DNA of 64,000 nt from Corticium candelabrum (lineage: Eukaryota > Porifera > Homoscleromorpha > Homosclerophorida > Plakinidae): positions 4,606,509-4,670,508 of the forward strand of contig NC_085087.1 in assembly GCF_963422355.1 (NCBI RefSeq), written 5' to 3'. A program made the position numbers and the translations under genes. The notes below the pieces were generated by a model, which did not search any database, was not told where the DNA came from, and saw nothing but the letters and a program-made list of their open reading frames with translations. The stretch's first letter is position 1, and each line of letters begins with the position of its first letter. Shown piece after piece: positions 1 to 10,834 of the stretch.

Positions 1-1681
1 GTTAGTATCCCACATGGGACAGTCTGATACAAAAGCATATTGTAGGAAACAACAACTAATGAATAGAGTTCTGAATGTCTAGTTCAGTGTCATCCCAGTC
101 TGTGTGTGTGTCTGTCTGTCTGTCTGTCTTTCTGTCTGTCAATACATATATTTTGCACATTGCACTGCTAGTACAGGCTAAATATTGTCCAGTGACCTAT
201 GTCTATCTGTCTGTGTGTGTGTGTGTGTGTGTGTCTGTGTGTCTGTCTGTCTCTCTGTCAGTCAGTCTGTTGGTCCGTCAATATTTGAACATCATTTACG
301 ATGACTGTAAATTCCGCTAAAACTACTGTCTCTTCAGTTTGAAACTATTTACGACCACTAGGGCTGTCTCTACAGTGCTAACTTATCTAGTATACAACTG
401 ACTTCTGTATAAATCGCCTAATGAGTCTGTCGATCGTGTTATCCTGTCTAATTTCTTTTGATAATACTGGCATTGCATCTCTGCAATGTCACTGCCATTG
501 GTTGCTGCCAGTAAGTTTGAAATCTATGCCATTGATTTTTCCATTGTTTTCTCTTGGTCTTTGGGATATCTGATGCAGGACTGCTGTCCATACCATATTT
601 CCCCAATGTCTAAAGTAATCAAACACAAGGAGAGAGAGCCATGCACATGGATGGATGGGTCAAGCAGAATACGTGAAAGTCTTACTATATCTTGTATGTA
701 TACTGTTGGTGACTGCTCTAATTAATTTGCAGGTAGGAAGTGTGAACATCAGTCGCTGTCAGAATCGTAATAAGTAAGGTTTATTACCAGTTGGAGACGT
801 CTGACTTTAGTTACCGTTACGTTTTGACTGCCTTGTTAGTTAGAAGACAAATACGCATGTGGGCGTTCCTTTAACGCACGCTAGCTTTCTACATCCCAGA
901 GGTGTGGGCGTTACTCACAGAAAATGGCAGGATAACGTAGGATAACTTACAATACAGCATTCTATAGCGACTCTTCTTGTCTCACACAGACAATGAAGAA
1001 TAAAGGTCCTACAACGACGGAAAGACGGAACACTGTAAACTACTGACAGTGTAACCATGTGAAGTCCACATGTAAACATAAATTCACAAAAGAAGCTCTT
1101 ATAAGTCATCATTTAGAGTACATCCAGACATACAGCAGCATAGAAACAAAGCAAACAACGTCTAAAGAAGGCAAACTTCGCCAATAGGCGTGCCTTTAAC
1201 GCACGCTAGCTTTCTACATTCTCTGGTCTCTAGGTATACAGCATGTGAATTTTGCGTTGTTTGTTTTGTGTTACCGTAATTACGCACAAATAATTGTCGG
1301 AAATTCATACCTACGGTGTAAAGTAATATGCGGAGGTGGAACAGACCCCTAGGTAAAAACAAATAAAAATAATTTATGCATGTAGAGTCGACGGAACTCT
1401 GCATGCATGGATGTATGATGGTTTATCCGCAACGCGCTCGCCCGCGTATTTGCCGCAAATGCGAAACAGATTTTCGACATGGGCGCGGGTGTGGTTTTTA
1501 GGCCACTCCCTAAAACAAAACCAAATTCACTAATTTGGAGCAGATGTATGTGTGTACTTGGTTAATATCAAGTACCCATAGAACTCCCCCATGGCCAACA
1601 AATCGCGATCGTGCTGTTTTTAAGGAAGGTGAACAGCTCCGCAATCAACATAGTAATCGAGATCGAAACGTCACATCGCGG

Positions 1682-2650
1682 ATGAAAGGCAGCCATTGTC
1701 AAACGAAGGTGCTGTTCACGTCGCTTATTTTCACAGTCGGAGTGACTACTTGTTGCCTTATTGCATACCTTGGCGTATCAAAGAGTTCCTACAGAATCGA
1801 ATCTGCTAGAAAGTACTCAGAACGCAACAAGGGGGCGTTCTCAGTGGGGACTGATCAACGACGTTGTACAACTCTGTGGGAACGCTTTGGTTGTGGTTCA
1901 CAGTATCCGATACTTCGCTGCAAGCCATTTCCAAGCACAGAAAAGGATCGTCACTATGACGCTGTTGTGAAGACGTTTAATTCTCTGGTGCATCTCAATG
2001 GTTGTCGACATGAGACTTGTTCGTTGGTTGGATCGTCAGGAATTTTGAAAAATCATGCTCGTGGAAAAGTGATTGACAAAAGTAAAATCGTCATTCGTGT
2101 CAACAATCAACCAATCACGGGATTCGAGAAATATGTTGGGACACGTCCGGCTGATATTATGATATTCAATTACCAGACAGATTGCTTCACTAACACCAGC
2201 CATCCTACTCTGTATATCCGTTCTACAAACAAGCCATTGAGAGAGGATGCAGTCATTATTAAAAAATGTCAAGCAAATCGGTTTGCGCTTTTGTATTCTC
2301 TGTCCACTTATGTTCAACATCAAGCACAGATTCTGTTGGAGACTTATGCTGTGAGGTATAAGGTACAGAGAAACGTCTCTGGTTCTAAAGGCAACTACTT
2401 TCATGCAACCAGCGGTTTCAAAGCTCTCATATTCAGCCTGATGATATGCAGACAAGTTCATCTGTTTGGATTTGGAATGGAGGGAGCAAAGACGTGGCAT
2501 TATTATCCTCCTTATAGAAACTATACACCTGCTCATCACGAGATGTCACTCGAAATGAAAATAATACAAGACATTGCAAAGACAACTTATAACAGTAGTA
2601 TCGCTAATTTCCTAGATGGAGGATCTAGCAAACTAACTGTTCATCATTAA
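1682..2650 (+). CDS. GT29-family sialyltransferase-like protein, copy 1
   Basis: Intronless ORF of 322 residues with a type II Golgi glycosyltransferase layout: short basic N-terminus, one hydrophobic anchor (about residues 9-31), stem, then catalytic domain. All GT29 hallmarks are visible. Sialylmotif L starts at Cys113 (CSLVGSSG, then VIRVNNQP and YVGTRPAD). Sialylmotif S lies at about 242-265 (ATSGFKALIF to HLFGFG) with its conserved Cys256. Motif III is HYYP at 273-276. Motif VS is His286-x4-Glu291. Family knowledge predicts transfer of sialic acid, or a related nonulosonic acid, from the CMP-sugar to a glycan in the Golgi lumen. An in-frame ATG at 1535 would add 49 residues. I prefer 1682 because copy 2 has a TGA in the matching upstream stretch. 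Linkage (ST3, ST6 or ST8) cannot be assigned. Confidence 0.85.
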   Translation: MKGSHCQTKVLFTSLIFTVGVTTCCLIAYLGVSKSSYRIESARKYSERNKGAFSVGTDQRRCTTLWERFGCGSQYPILRCKPFPSTEKDRHYDAVVKTFNSLVHLNGCRHETCSLVGSSGILKNHARGKVIDKSKIVIRVNNQPITGFEKYVGTRPADIMIFNYQTDCFTNTSHPTLYIRSTNKPLREDAVIIKKCQANRFALLYSLSTYVQHQAQILLETYAVRYKVQRNVSGSKGNYFHATSGFKALIFSLMICRQVHLFGFGMEGAKTWHYYPPYRNYTPAHHEMSLEMKIIQDIAKTTYNSSIANFLDGGSSKLTVHH

Positions 2651-2815
2651 ATTTGAAGGTAACTTGTAATAGTAAAATGTATAGAACCGTGTGATTGCAA
2701 ATTGCAGAGCAGTGGGAACACTTGCAGTTGACGGTAGAAGATAACGAATTTCCTACTAGCTTGTCTGCCTGCCTGTCATTACTACAACTCACACTAATGT
2801 TAGTCTGTCTGTTGT

Positions 2816-2857
<42 letters not shown>

Positions 2858-4626
2858 AGACGTGTTTCACTATTGATAAAGAAGTTTAACTTTACATAAA
2901 GTGAAGCTAAAACAACTATGCTAGTTAGTATCCCACATGGGACAGTCTGATACAAAAGCATATTGTAGGAAACAACAACTAATGAATAGAGTTCTGAATG
3001 TCTAGTTCAGTGTCATCCCAGTCTGTGTGTGTGTCTGTCTGTCTGTCTGTCTTTCTGTCTGTCAATACATATATTTTGCACATTGCACTGCTAGTACAGG
3101 CTAAATATTGTCCAGTGACCTATGTCTATCTGTCTGTGTGTGTGTGTGTGTGTGTCTGTGTGTCTGTCTGTCTCTCTGTCAGTCAGTCTGTTGGTCCGTC
3201 AATATTTGAACATCATTTACGATGACTGTAAATTCCGCTAAAACTACTGTCTCTTCAGTTTGAAACTATTTACGACCACTAGGGCTGTCTCTACAGTGCT
3301 AACTTATCTAGTATACAACTGACTTCTGTATAAATCGCCTAATGAGTCTGTCGATCGTGTTATCCTGTCTAATTTCTTTTGATAATACTGGCATTGCATC
3401 TCTGCAATGTCACTGCCATTGGTTGCTGCCAGTAAGTTTGAAATCTATGCCATTGATTTTTCCATTGTTTTCTCTTGGTCTTTGGGATATCTGATGCAGG
3501 ACTGCTGTCCATACCATATTTCCCCAATGTCTAAAGTAATCAAACACAAGGAGAGAGAGCCATGCACATGGATGGATGGGTCAAGCAGAATACGTGAAAG
3601 TCTTACTATATCTTGTATGTATACTGTTGGTGACTGCTCTAATTAATTTGCAGGTAGGAAGTGTGAACATCAGTCGCTGTCAGAATCGTAATAAGTAAGG
3701 TTTATTACCAGTTGGAGACGTCTGACTTTAGTTACCGTTACGTTTTGACTGCCTTGTTAGTTAGAAGACAAATACGCATGTGGGCGTTCCTTTAACGCAC
3801 GCTAGCTTTCTACATCCCAGAGGTGTGGGCGTTACTCACAGAAAATGGCAGGATAACGTAGGATAACTTACAATACAGCATTCTATAGCGACTCTTCTTG
3901 TCTCACACAGACAATGAAGAATAAAGGTCCTACAACGACGGAAAGACGGAACACTGTAAACTACTGACAGTGTAACCATGTGAAGTCCACATGTAAACAT
4001 AAATTCACAAAAGAAGCTCTTATAAGTCATCATTTAGAGTACATCCAGACATACAGCAGCATAGAAACAAAGCAAACAACGTCTAAAGAAGGCAAACTTC
4101 GCCAATAGGCGTGCCTTTAACGCACGCTAGCTTTCTACATTCTCTGGTCTCTAGGTATACAGCATGTGAATTTTGCGTTGTTTGTTTTGTGTTACCGTAA
4201 TTACGCACAAATAATTGTCGGAAATTCATACCTACGGTGTAAAGTAATATGCGGAGGTGGAACAGACCCCTAGTTAAAACGAAATAAAAATAATTTATGC
4301 ATGTAGAGTCGACGGAACTCTGCATGCATGGATGTATGATGGTTTATTCGCAACGCGCTCGCCCGCTCGCCCGCTCGCCCGCTCGTCCGCGTATTTGCCG
4401 CAAATCCAAAACAGATTTTCGACATGGGCGCGGGTGTGGTTTTTAGGCCACTCCCTAAAACAAAACCAAATTCACTAATTTGGAGCAGATGTATGTGTGT
4501 ACTTGGTTAATATCAAGTACCCATAGAACTCCCCCATGGCCAACAAATCGCGATCGTGCTGTTTTTAAGGAAGGTGAACAGCTCCGCAATCAACATAGTA
4601 ATCGAGACTGAAACGTCACATCGCGG

Positions 4627-5595
4627 ATGAAAGGCAGCCATCGTCAAAGGAAGGTGCTGTTCACGTCGCTTATTTTCACAGTCGGAGTGACTACTTGTTG
4701 CCTTATTGCATACCTTGGCGTATCAAAGAGTTCCTACAGAATCGAATCTGCTAGAAAGTACTCAGAACGCAACAAGGGGGCGTTGTCAGTGGGGAGTGAT
4801 CAACGACGTTGTACAACTCTGGGGGAACGCTTTGGTTGTGGTTCACAGTATCCGATACTTCGCTGCAAGCCATTTCCAAGCACAGAAAAGGATCGTCACT
4901 ATGACGCTGTTGTGAAGACGTTTAATTCTCTGGTGCATCTCAATGGTTGTCAACATGAGACTTGTTCGTTGGTTGGATCGTCAGGAATTTTGAAAAATCA
5001 TGCTCGTGGAAAAGTGATTGACAAAAGTAAAATCGTCATTCGTGTCAACAATCAACCAATCACGGGATTCGAGAAATATGTTGGGACACGTCCGGCTGAT
5101 ATTATGATATTAAATGATCATATAGATTGTTTCACTAACACCAGTCATCCTACTCTGTATATCCGTGCTACAGACAGTCCTTTGAGGGAAGATGCAGTCA
5201 TTATTAAAAGATGTCAAGCTAACCGGATTGTGCCTTTGTATTCCCTCTCCCGTTATATTCAATATCAAGCACAGATTCTGTTGAAAGCTTATGCTGTGAG
5301 GTATAAGGTACAGAGAAACGTCTCTGGTTCTAAAGGCAACTACTTTCGTGCAACCAGCGGTTTCAAAGCTTTCATATTCAGCCTGATGATATGCAGACAA
5401 GTTCATCTGTTTGGATTTGGAATGCAAGGAGCAAAGACGTGGCATTATTATCCTCCTCATAGAAACTATGCACCTGCTCATCACGAGATGTCACTGGAAA
5501 CGAGAATAATACAAGACATTGCAAAGACAACTTATAACAGTAGTATCGCTAATTTCCTAGATGGAGGATCTAGCAAACTAACTGTTCATCACTAA
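4627..5595 (+). CDS. GT29-family sialyltransferase-like protein, copy 2
   Basis: Intronless, 322 residues, in the second unit of the tandem duplication. It has the same N-terminal anchor and all four GT29 motifs: L from Cys113, S with its cysteine, HYYP, and H-x4-E. The N-terminal 160 residues and the C-terminal third nearly match copy 1. Residues about 161-222, between motifs L and S, differ at many positions and are closer to the copies at 57261 and 59581. An in-frame TGA at about 4606, upstream of the ATG, rules out the longer start that is open in copy 1. Expected role: CMP-sialic-acid-dependent Golgi glycosyltransferase. Acceptor unknown. Confidence 0.85.
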   Translation: MKGSHRQRKVLFTSLIFTVGVTTCCLIAYLGVSKSSYRIESARKYSERNKGALSVGSDQRRCTTLGERFGCGSQYPILRCKPFPSTEKDRHYDAVVKTFNSLVHLNGCQHETCSLVGSSGILKNHARGKVIDKSKIVIRVNNQPITGFEKYVGTRPADIMILNDHIDCFTNTSHPTLYIRATDSPLREDAVIIKRCQANRIVPLYSLSRYIQYQAQILLKAYAVRYKVQRNVSGSKGNYFRATSGFKAFIFSLMICRQVHLFGFGMQGAKTWHYYPPHRNYAPAHHEMSLETRIIQDIAKTTYNSSIANFLDGGSSKLTVHH

Positions 5596-6343
5596 ACGTG
5601 AAGGTAACTTGTCTTAGAATACATAGAACCATGTCATAGCAAATTGCAGCGCAGTTGATGAAAGGAGATAAAACGAATTTCCTACTAGCTTGTCTGCCTG
5701 CCTGTCTGTCTGTCAATATATATGTATATATATTTTTATAAATCATTATTGCAACTCACACCAACTCTAGTCTGTCTGTCTGTCTGTCTGCCTGTCTCTC
5801 TGTCAAACGTGTTTCACTATTGATAAAGAACTTTAACTCTACATAAAAGTGAAGCTAAAACAACTATGCTAGTATCCCACATGGGACAATCTGATACAAA
5901 AGCATATAGTAGGAAGAACAACAATTAATGAATAGAGTTCTGAATGTCTAGTTCAGTGTCATCCCAGTCTGTCTGTTTGTCTGTCTGCCTGCCTGTCTGT
6001 CTGTCTGTGGGTCAAGAACGTATATTTGAAACATCAATGCTATTACAATGTAAATTCCGCTAAAACCACTGTCTCTTCAGTTTGAAACTGTTTATGACCA
6101 CTGGGCCGTTTCTATCATGCTAACTTGTCTAGTGTACAATTAACTTCTGTATCAATCGCCTAGTGAGTCTGTCAAGCATGTTATCCTGTCTAATTTCTTT
6201 TTGATAATACTGGCATTGCATCACTGCAATGTCACTGCCAGTTGCCATCGCCAGTTAGTTCTGAAATTTATGCGGTTGATTTTTCCATTGTCGTCTCTTG
6301 ATCTTTGATATATCTGATGCAGACTGCTGTCCATCTTTCACCC

Positions 6344-6504
6344 TGTGATATAGTATACTAATTAGATTAGCTGCGTGTATGTTATGAGACGGTACAGCCT
6401 GTGTTCCGCGTTCAGTTATAATAGTTCAGTGTGCCTATAGCAATAGCGCGTCAGTCTTCCGTGGTTTATAATCAGTATGTGCGTATAAGTACAAGAATAC
6501 CACA
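6344..6504 (+). repeat. 5' LTR of the Ty3/gypsy element
   Basis: Starts TGTGATATAG and ends AATACCACA. It matches 9220-9384 apart from substitutions and a small indel in the middle. The divergence between the LTRs indicates an old insertion. Confidence 0.9.
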
Positions 6505-6519
6505 ATTGGAGACGAGGAT

Positions 6520-6930
6520 ATGGCAACGTGTCGACACGGGAAGATTAGCGATTTCCGCCCAGGAATCGACAGTGTTGAAGACTACAAAGAGAGGTTTCTA
6601 CTCTACTGTGTAGCAAGTGACATTTCGACGGACCGAGACAAGGGCAAGGCGGTTTTTCTTACACGTATCGGAGCTACAACGTACAATTTGTTGAAGAATC
6701 AAGTCCGTCCGCAAAAGCCGCAAGACCTGAGTCTGGACGAGTTGCTCGAAGCACTACAGAACCACTATCAACCACGCATAGTCGTGATCGCAGAGCGCTA
6801 TCGGTTTTACAAGCGACAACAAAGGGAAGAGAGTCGATTGCAGTGTACCAGTCAGAATTGCGCAGGTTAGCAAAGGATTGTCAGTTTGGTGATTCTTTGA
6901 GTACAGCTCTCCGCGATCAGCTCGTCTGCG
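6520..6930 (+). pseudogene. gag remnant of the Ty3/gypsy element
   Basis: The ATG at 6520 opens a frame with a typical retrotransposon gag pattern: a D-Y-K-E-R-F stretch, then an LDELLEAL-NHY region near 6740-6765. The frame is lost near 6840. The gag-like continuation (ELRRLA...DQLVCGL) carries on in another frame to about 6938. Expected to be non-functional. Confidence 0.75.
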
Positions 6931-7070
6931 GTCTGTAGAGATGGCTCAAGCCTTAGAGACAGCGACTCAGGAGACGCGTTTGTTACGTAGCGGTCCTGCT
7001 GTTCAGCCCCCAAGGAGGCCAATTATGCAGCAATCAGAGACCACACCTGCCGTGAGAAAGGAAGCGACAG

Positions 7071-7727
7071 ATGGTTCTCTTCAGAGGAAGTGGTCATCAT
7101 CCAGCGAACTGCAGGTTCAAAACTCAATCCTGCCATCATTGCAAAGGAGTAGGTCACATTGCCAGAATGTGCCGCAAGAAAAGGAGAGACGAGAGCACAA
7201 AGGCAGCAGCCGCGCCTTCAGCCACGCCTTCTAAGCAGAAGGGAAAACCCCGCAGTACTCATCAGCTCGATCAAGAGGAAGTGGGTGTATTGTTTTCGCT
7301 CACAAGCAAAGGCGGAGTGAACGTAACAATGAACGTAGCGGGAAGTGACGTTGATGTGGAGGTGGAAACGGGAGCGACGGTAACAGTGATTCCAACAGGA
7401 GTCTTCCAGAGCGCACTAAGTCATGTGCAGTTATCAGGGAGTGCTGTGCGTCTGCAAACGTACAGTGGCGAGCTGTTAGAAGTACCAGGAGAAGCAGATG
7501 TTCCAGTGAGGTATGGCAATCGATTCGCTGTGCCAAAAATAGTTGTTGTTGATGTTAGCAACAAGCCTGCAATTCTTGGAAGGAGCTGGTTGCAGGTGAT
7601 TCACATGGATTGGAGCTCCTTGTTTCAAGTCCAGGGAGAGAATAAGGAAGCTGATTTGCTATCCAGATTACCCATTCCAGTAGAAGTCATTGACCCAAAT
7701 GAGCAGATGTTTAATAATGTGGATTAA
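7071..7727 (+). pseudogene. Nucleocapsid knuckle, protease and post-RNase-H linker of the element
   Basis: An open frame of 218 residues. A CCHC zinc knuckle (C-x2-C-x4-H-x4-C) lies near its start. A retropepsin domain follows, in which the expected D-T/S-G active-site triad reads E-T-G. After the LGRSWL motif the frame jumps to NKEADLLSRLP, a sequence normally found after RNase H. The polymerase region between them is therefore deleted. With catalytic Asp replaced by Glu, the protease is probably inactive. Confidence 0.8.
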
Positions 7728-7872
7728 TGTGCATTACCAGTCACTGCAGCAGAGATTGCAAAAGAAACACAGAGAGATCGAATTCTGAGGAGAGTTTATC
7801 AATATATGTGGTTGGGGACCAAATGGTGAACCAGTCATAGAACAATACAGGAGACGAGCGAGTGAGCTTTTT

Positions 7873-9198
7873 TTGATTGAGAACGGTTGGTTACTATGGG
7901 CGAACCGTGTCATCATTTCAAGCAAGTTGAGATCATTGATTCTGTCGAAGTTACACAAAGGACACTTGGGAATGAGTCGAATGAAATCATTGGCCCACAG
8001 CTATGTATGGTGGCCAAGCCTTGACAAAGAGATCAAGGAAGTAGTGAAACAGCGTGAAGCTTGTCAAGTCTGCGAAACAAACCGGCTCGGGTTGATCCTC
8101 CACACCCTTAGATTTATCTTCAGAAGCCATGGGAGAGAGTACACGCCGACTTTTGTGAAGTCGCAGGGAAACAGTACCTGCTTATGGTGGATTCATTCAG
8201 TAAATGGCCTGAAGTACATGAGCTAGGTACTCATGCAACCACAGCACAAGCGATGGATGCCATGACACGTACTTTTAGTTACAATGGACTACCCATAAGA
8301 GTGGTGATGGACAATGGTCCACAATTTACTTCATACGAATTCAAGAACTTTATGTCAGCGAATGGAATAAAGTACCAATTAACTCCTCCAGATCACCCAG
8401 CCTCAAACAGACAGGTTGAGAGAATGGTGCAAGAGTTTAAGAAGTCTCTAAAAACAAAGCCAACTGGTGGGTCCGTGAGTCACCAGGTATTAATCTTTTT
8501 ATTGCACTACAGGACACCATCAAACAGCACAACTGGCAAGACACCAGCCTAATTGATGTTAAAAGAAGTCTCTAAAAACAAAGCCAACTGGTGGGTCCGT
8601 GAGTCACCAGGTATCAATCTTTTTATTACACTACAGGACAACACCAAACAGCACAACTGGCAAGACACCAACCGAATTGATGTTGAAGCGAAGTCCGAGA
8701 ACAAGACTATCATTATTACGTCCTGAAGCTGACAGTGAGTCGAGAGAGGCTCAGAGTCAACAATATGACACTGCATCTGGCCGGGTTCTACAGCTAGAGC
8801 CGGGGATGACAGTCAGTGTTGCAAATCCAAGACAAAATAGCAGAGGGAAATGGCTATGTGGGGTCGTTATCCAACGTTTAGGTCCTGCAACCTATCTTGT
8901 AAGTGTTGAAGGAGGGACAAGGTATGTCCATATTGACCAATTGAGAGAGCGTGATGGAAGAAGTTTTCCAGAGTACACATGGGAACCTACCAGGGAGATC
9001 TCTCTACCCACAGGGAACAAAGACAATGACAACAACAAGCAAAAAGGACAAGATCAATCGACAAGTGCACGAGAAAACATCACTGAGACACCAATGGCTC
9101 AGCAGTCACACCAGACACCACTGTCGACAACAGTACCAGAAGAGAGAGATACCTCTCCCGGGGGGGGGGGGGGAGAGGAAACCACCCAAACGGTATAG
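7873..9198 (+). pseudogene. Integrase remnant of the Ty3/gypsy element
   Basis: Three overlapping open stretches give an integrase: the HHCC zinc-binding region (about 7945-8080), the catalytic core with MDNGPQF (about 8308) and ERMVQ (about 8418), and a C-terminal part ending near 9198. Frameshifts separate the pieces. A stop at about 8550 follows the first unit of a 123-bp tandem duplication. Confidence 0.8.
8440..8685 (+). repeat. 123-bp tandem duplication inside the integrase remnant
   Basis: The block beginning AAGAAGTCTCTAAAAAC near 8440 and ending AATTGATGTT near 8560 is repeated at about 8563-8685 with a few changes. The first unit carries a stop that the second lacks, so the duplication breaks the frame. 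Confidence 0.85.
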
Positions 9199-9219
9199 AC
9201 AGTTCTAAAGGGGGAGGAG

Positions 9220-9384
9220 TGTGATATAGTATACTAATTAGATTAGCTGCGTGTATGTTAGGAGACAGTACATCTTAGTGAGTCTGTTCCTCGTTCAGTT
9301 ATAGTGCAGTGTGTCTATAGCAATAGAGGGTCAGTCTTTCGTGGTGTATAATCAGTGTGTGCGTATAAGTACAAGAATACCACG
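9220..9384 (+). repeat. 3' LTR of the Ty3/gypsy element
   Basis: Begins TGTGATATAG directly after a polypurine tract and ends at the CACCC target duplication. 165 bp, against 161 bp for the 5' LTR. Confidence 0.9.
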
Positions 9385-9540
9385 CACCCCATGTCTACAG
9401 TAATCAAACACAAGGAGAGAAAGCCATGCACATGGATGGGTGTCTGTCTGTTTGTCTGTCTCTTTGTATGTCTGTCCCTTCTCCGTCCGTCTGTCTATGT
9501 AGTTATAATTATACAAGTAATGCTAAGTGAAAAGTGAAAA

Positions 9541-10834
9541 GCCAGAGTGCGATGAATATCACAATTACAACTACATTTTCAGACAAACAAACATTAGCAT
9601 ATAGAGTTTTCTATAAATCTATCAATTCACCAAACTATAATTTTTACAACGTTTAGCTCTAGACTGGTTCATAATTAGGATACTTAGTGCATGCTTGCAA
9701 TTACAACAGTTACTTACTGATACACACAGAATTAGGCACCGATTGATGGCCACATTGAGACGGCCGGGACCCCATCAATGTCCGTAGTTCGCTGTTGGCT
9801 CCTCAATTCAGGAAACTGACGTGACAAGTTGAGGGGTCGAAGTTCGGGTCCAAGGCGGTCCAAGACCCTCCCGCTAGCACGGAAGTGACAGCAATTTGGT
9901 GCATGCGCAGCTCCGCCCCACCCTTGTCAATCAGTTACGTATACTAATTAGACCAGACCAGACCAGACCTTCGTGAAAGCAGGTTTGAACAGTTTGCAGC
10001 TTCGGATGGAGGTAAGCATAGACCAGCTGAATAAAGTTTTGGCGAAGGTATGGAGTCAACAGTATTGTTAGCCTCGCATACCAAACTGTCTTGCGCGACA
10101 ACCACGACAAAGTTTCCACACAACAAAATTTGTAATTTTCGACATTTCATATTCTATTTTGCTCCTTCTAGGAACAGAGAGAAGAGGTAAAGGTATAGGC
10201 GTAAAGATGTCACTAAATAGTCTTACTGCTGTTGATTAGTATTACAAGAATCAATTCCATGGTAGGAATATAACAGCCTCGTACATACCAGACCCTCTCG
10301 CGCCATCGTGCCTGTCCATGTCCCGCAACTATCCGGGGGAGGGGGGGGGGGGAAGTAGCACTAAAAGGCTTGGCACATACGAAAGCAACCCTTGGATGAT
10401 AATCTAGGCATGGTTGTGAAGCCTTCTCTATCCAAATATTTGTGTGTTGTACTTTTCTAGCATCTAGCTCTCTAGAGAGGTCATGCAATTTGTCATTCGA
10501 CTATTCCGTGAATGACACAAGAGATCTAAAAGTGCAATGAACACGAACATGCAACGTATCAGTTACTGGCATTTAATTAATTAATTAACCAATAAAATTT
10601 TAGTCGTCCAGGGCAGGCGGGCAAGTGTCAATTTCTAGAGCCCTGCGATAACATAATTACTTTCAACAGAAACTGCATGTATTTGACTTAGGAATGAAGT
10701 GAACCTTTACGCACCGAGCGGAAGGCACCCAGCCTCCCCAGCATACGGGTCTGTAATTGATATACAGTGCTTCACCCCACAATCATACGTATTACACACA
10801 AGACGTACTTCGCATATTTGCATAATTGGAAACA
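9541..10834. other. Intergenic, no gene recognised
   Basis: Short unconvincing ORFs only. There is a small AGACC-type tandem at 9952-9969, a G-run at 10332-10351, and a GC-richer patch at 9755-9915. The last part precedes the cupin gene and may hold its promoter, but no core element could be fixed. Confidence 0.5.

Larger units (their letters stand above)
1..5868 (+). repeat. 2.9-kb tandem segmental duplication (two units)
   Basis: Unit A (1-2923) and unit B (2924-about 5868) begin with the same sequence and stay nearly identical for about 1.5 kb. Each ends in one GT29 gene. Visible differences are microsatellite lengths: a shorter GT run near 3130 than near 215, and a GCCCGCTC expansion at 4355-4390 in B only. 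Others are point changes concentrated inside the genes, and an altered CTGT-rich 3' tail. Unit A may start left of the window. Near-identity of non-coding flanks points to a recent duplication. Confidence 0.95.
6344..9384 (+). mobile_element. Ty3/gypsy LTR retrotransposon, internally deleted
   Basis: Bounded by two similar LTRs and a 5-bp target duplication (CACCC at 6339-6343 and 9385-9389). A polypurine tract (about 9207-9219) abuts the 3' LTR. Internal order is gag, CCHC knuckle, aspartic protease, then directly the post-RNase-H linker, integrase zinc-binding region and integrase core. The reverse transcriptase and nearly all of RNase H are missing. Several frameshifts and stops break the frame. 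It cannot be autonomous. It sits inside the third copy of the tandem unit. Confidence 0.93.
5869..9440 (+). repeat. Third, degenerate copy of the tandem-unit flank, split by a retrotransposon
   Basis: From 5869 the sequence again follows the start of the tandem unit (same opening, CTGT-rich run, and the stretch found at 330-600), but with more mismatches and small deletions. It is cut at 6343 by the 5' LTR and resumes at 9385 with the block seen at 605-660 in unit A. It fades out near 9440 in CTGT repeats. No GT29 gene remains in it. Confidence 0.85.

Noticed and set aside
485-725. 79-residue ORF repeated at 3407-3646
   Set aside because: Its conservation comes from the recent tandem duplication. 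The third copy does not keep the frame, and no domain is visible.
1535-1681. N-terminal 49-residue extension of GT29 copy 1
   Set aside because: The matching stretch in copy 2 has an in-frame TGA, and the extension would push the membrane anchor away from the N-terminus.
2036-2539. Antisense ORFs inside the GT29 genes (also 5110-5484, 57657-58175, 59689-60210)
   Set aside because: They mirror the well-supported GT29 frame on the other strand and share no independent feature.
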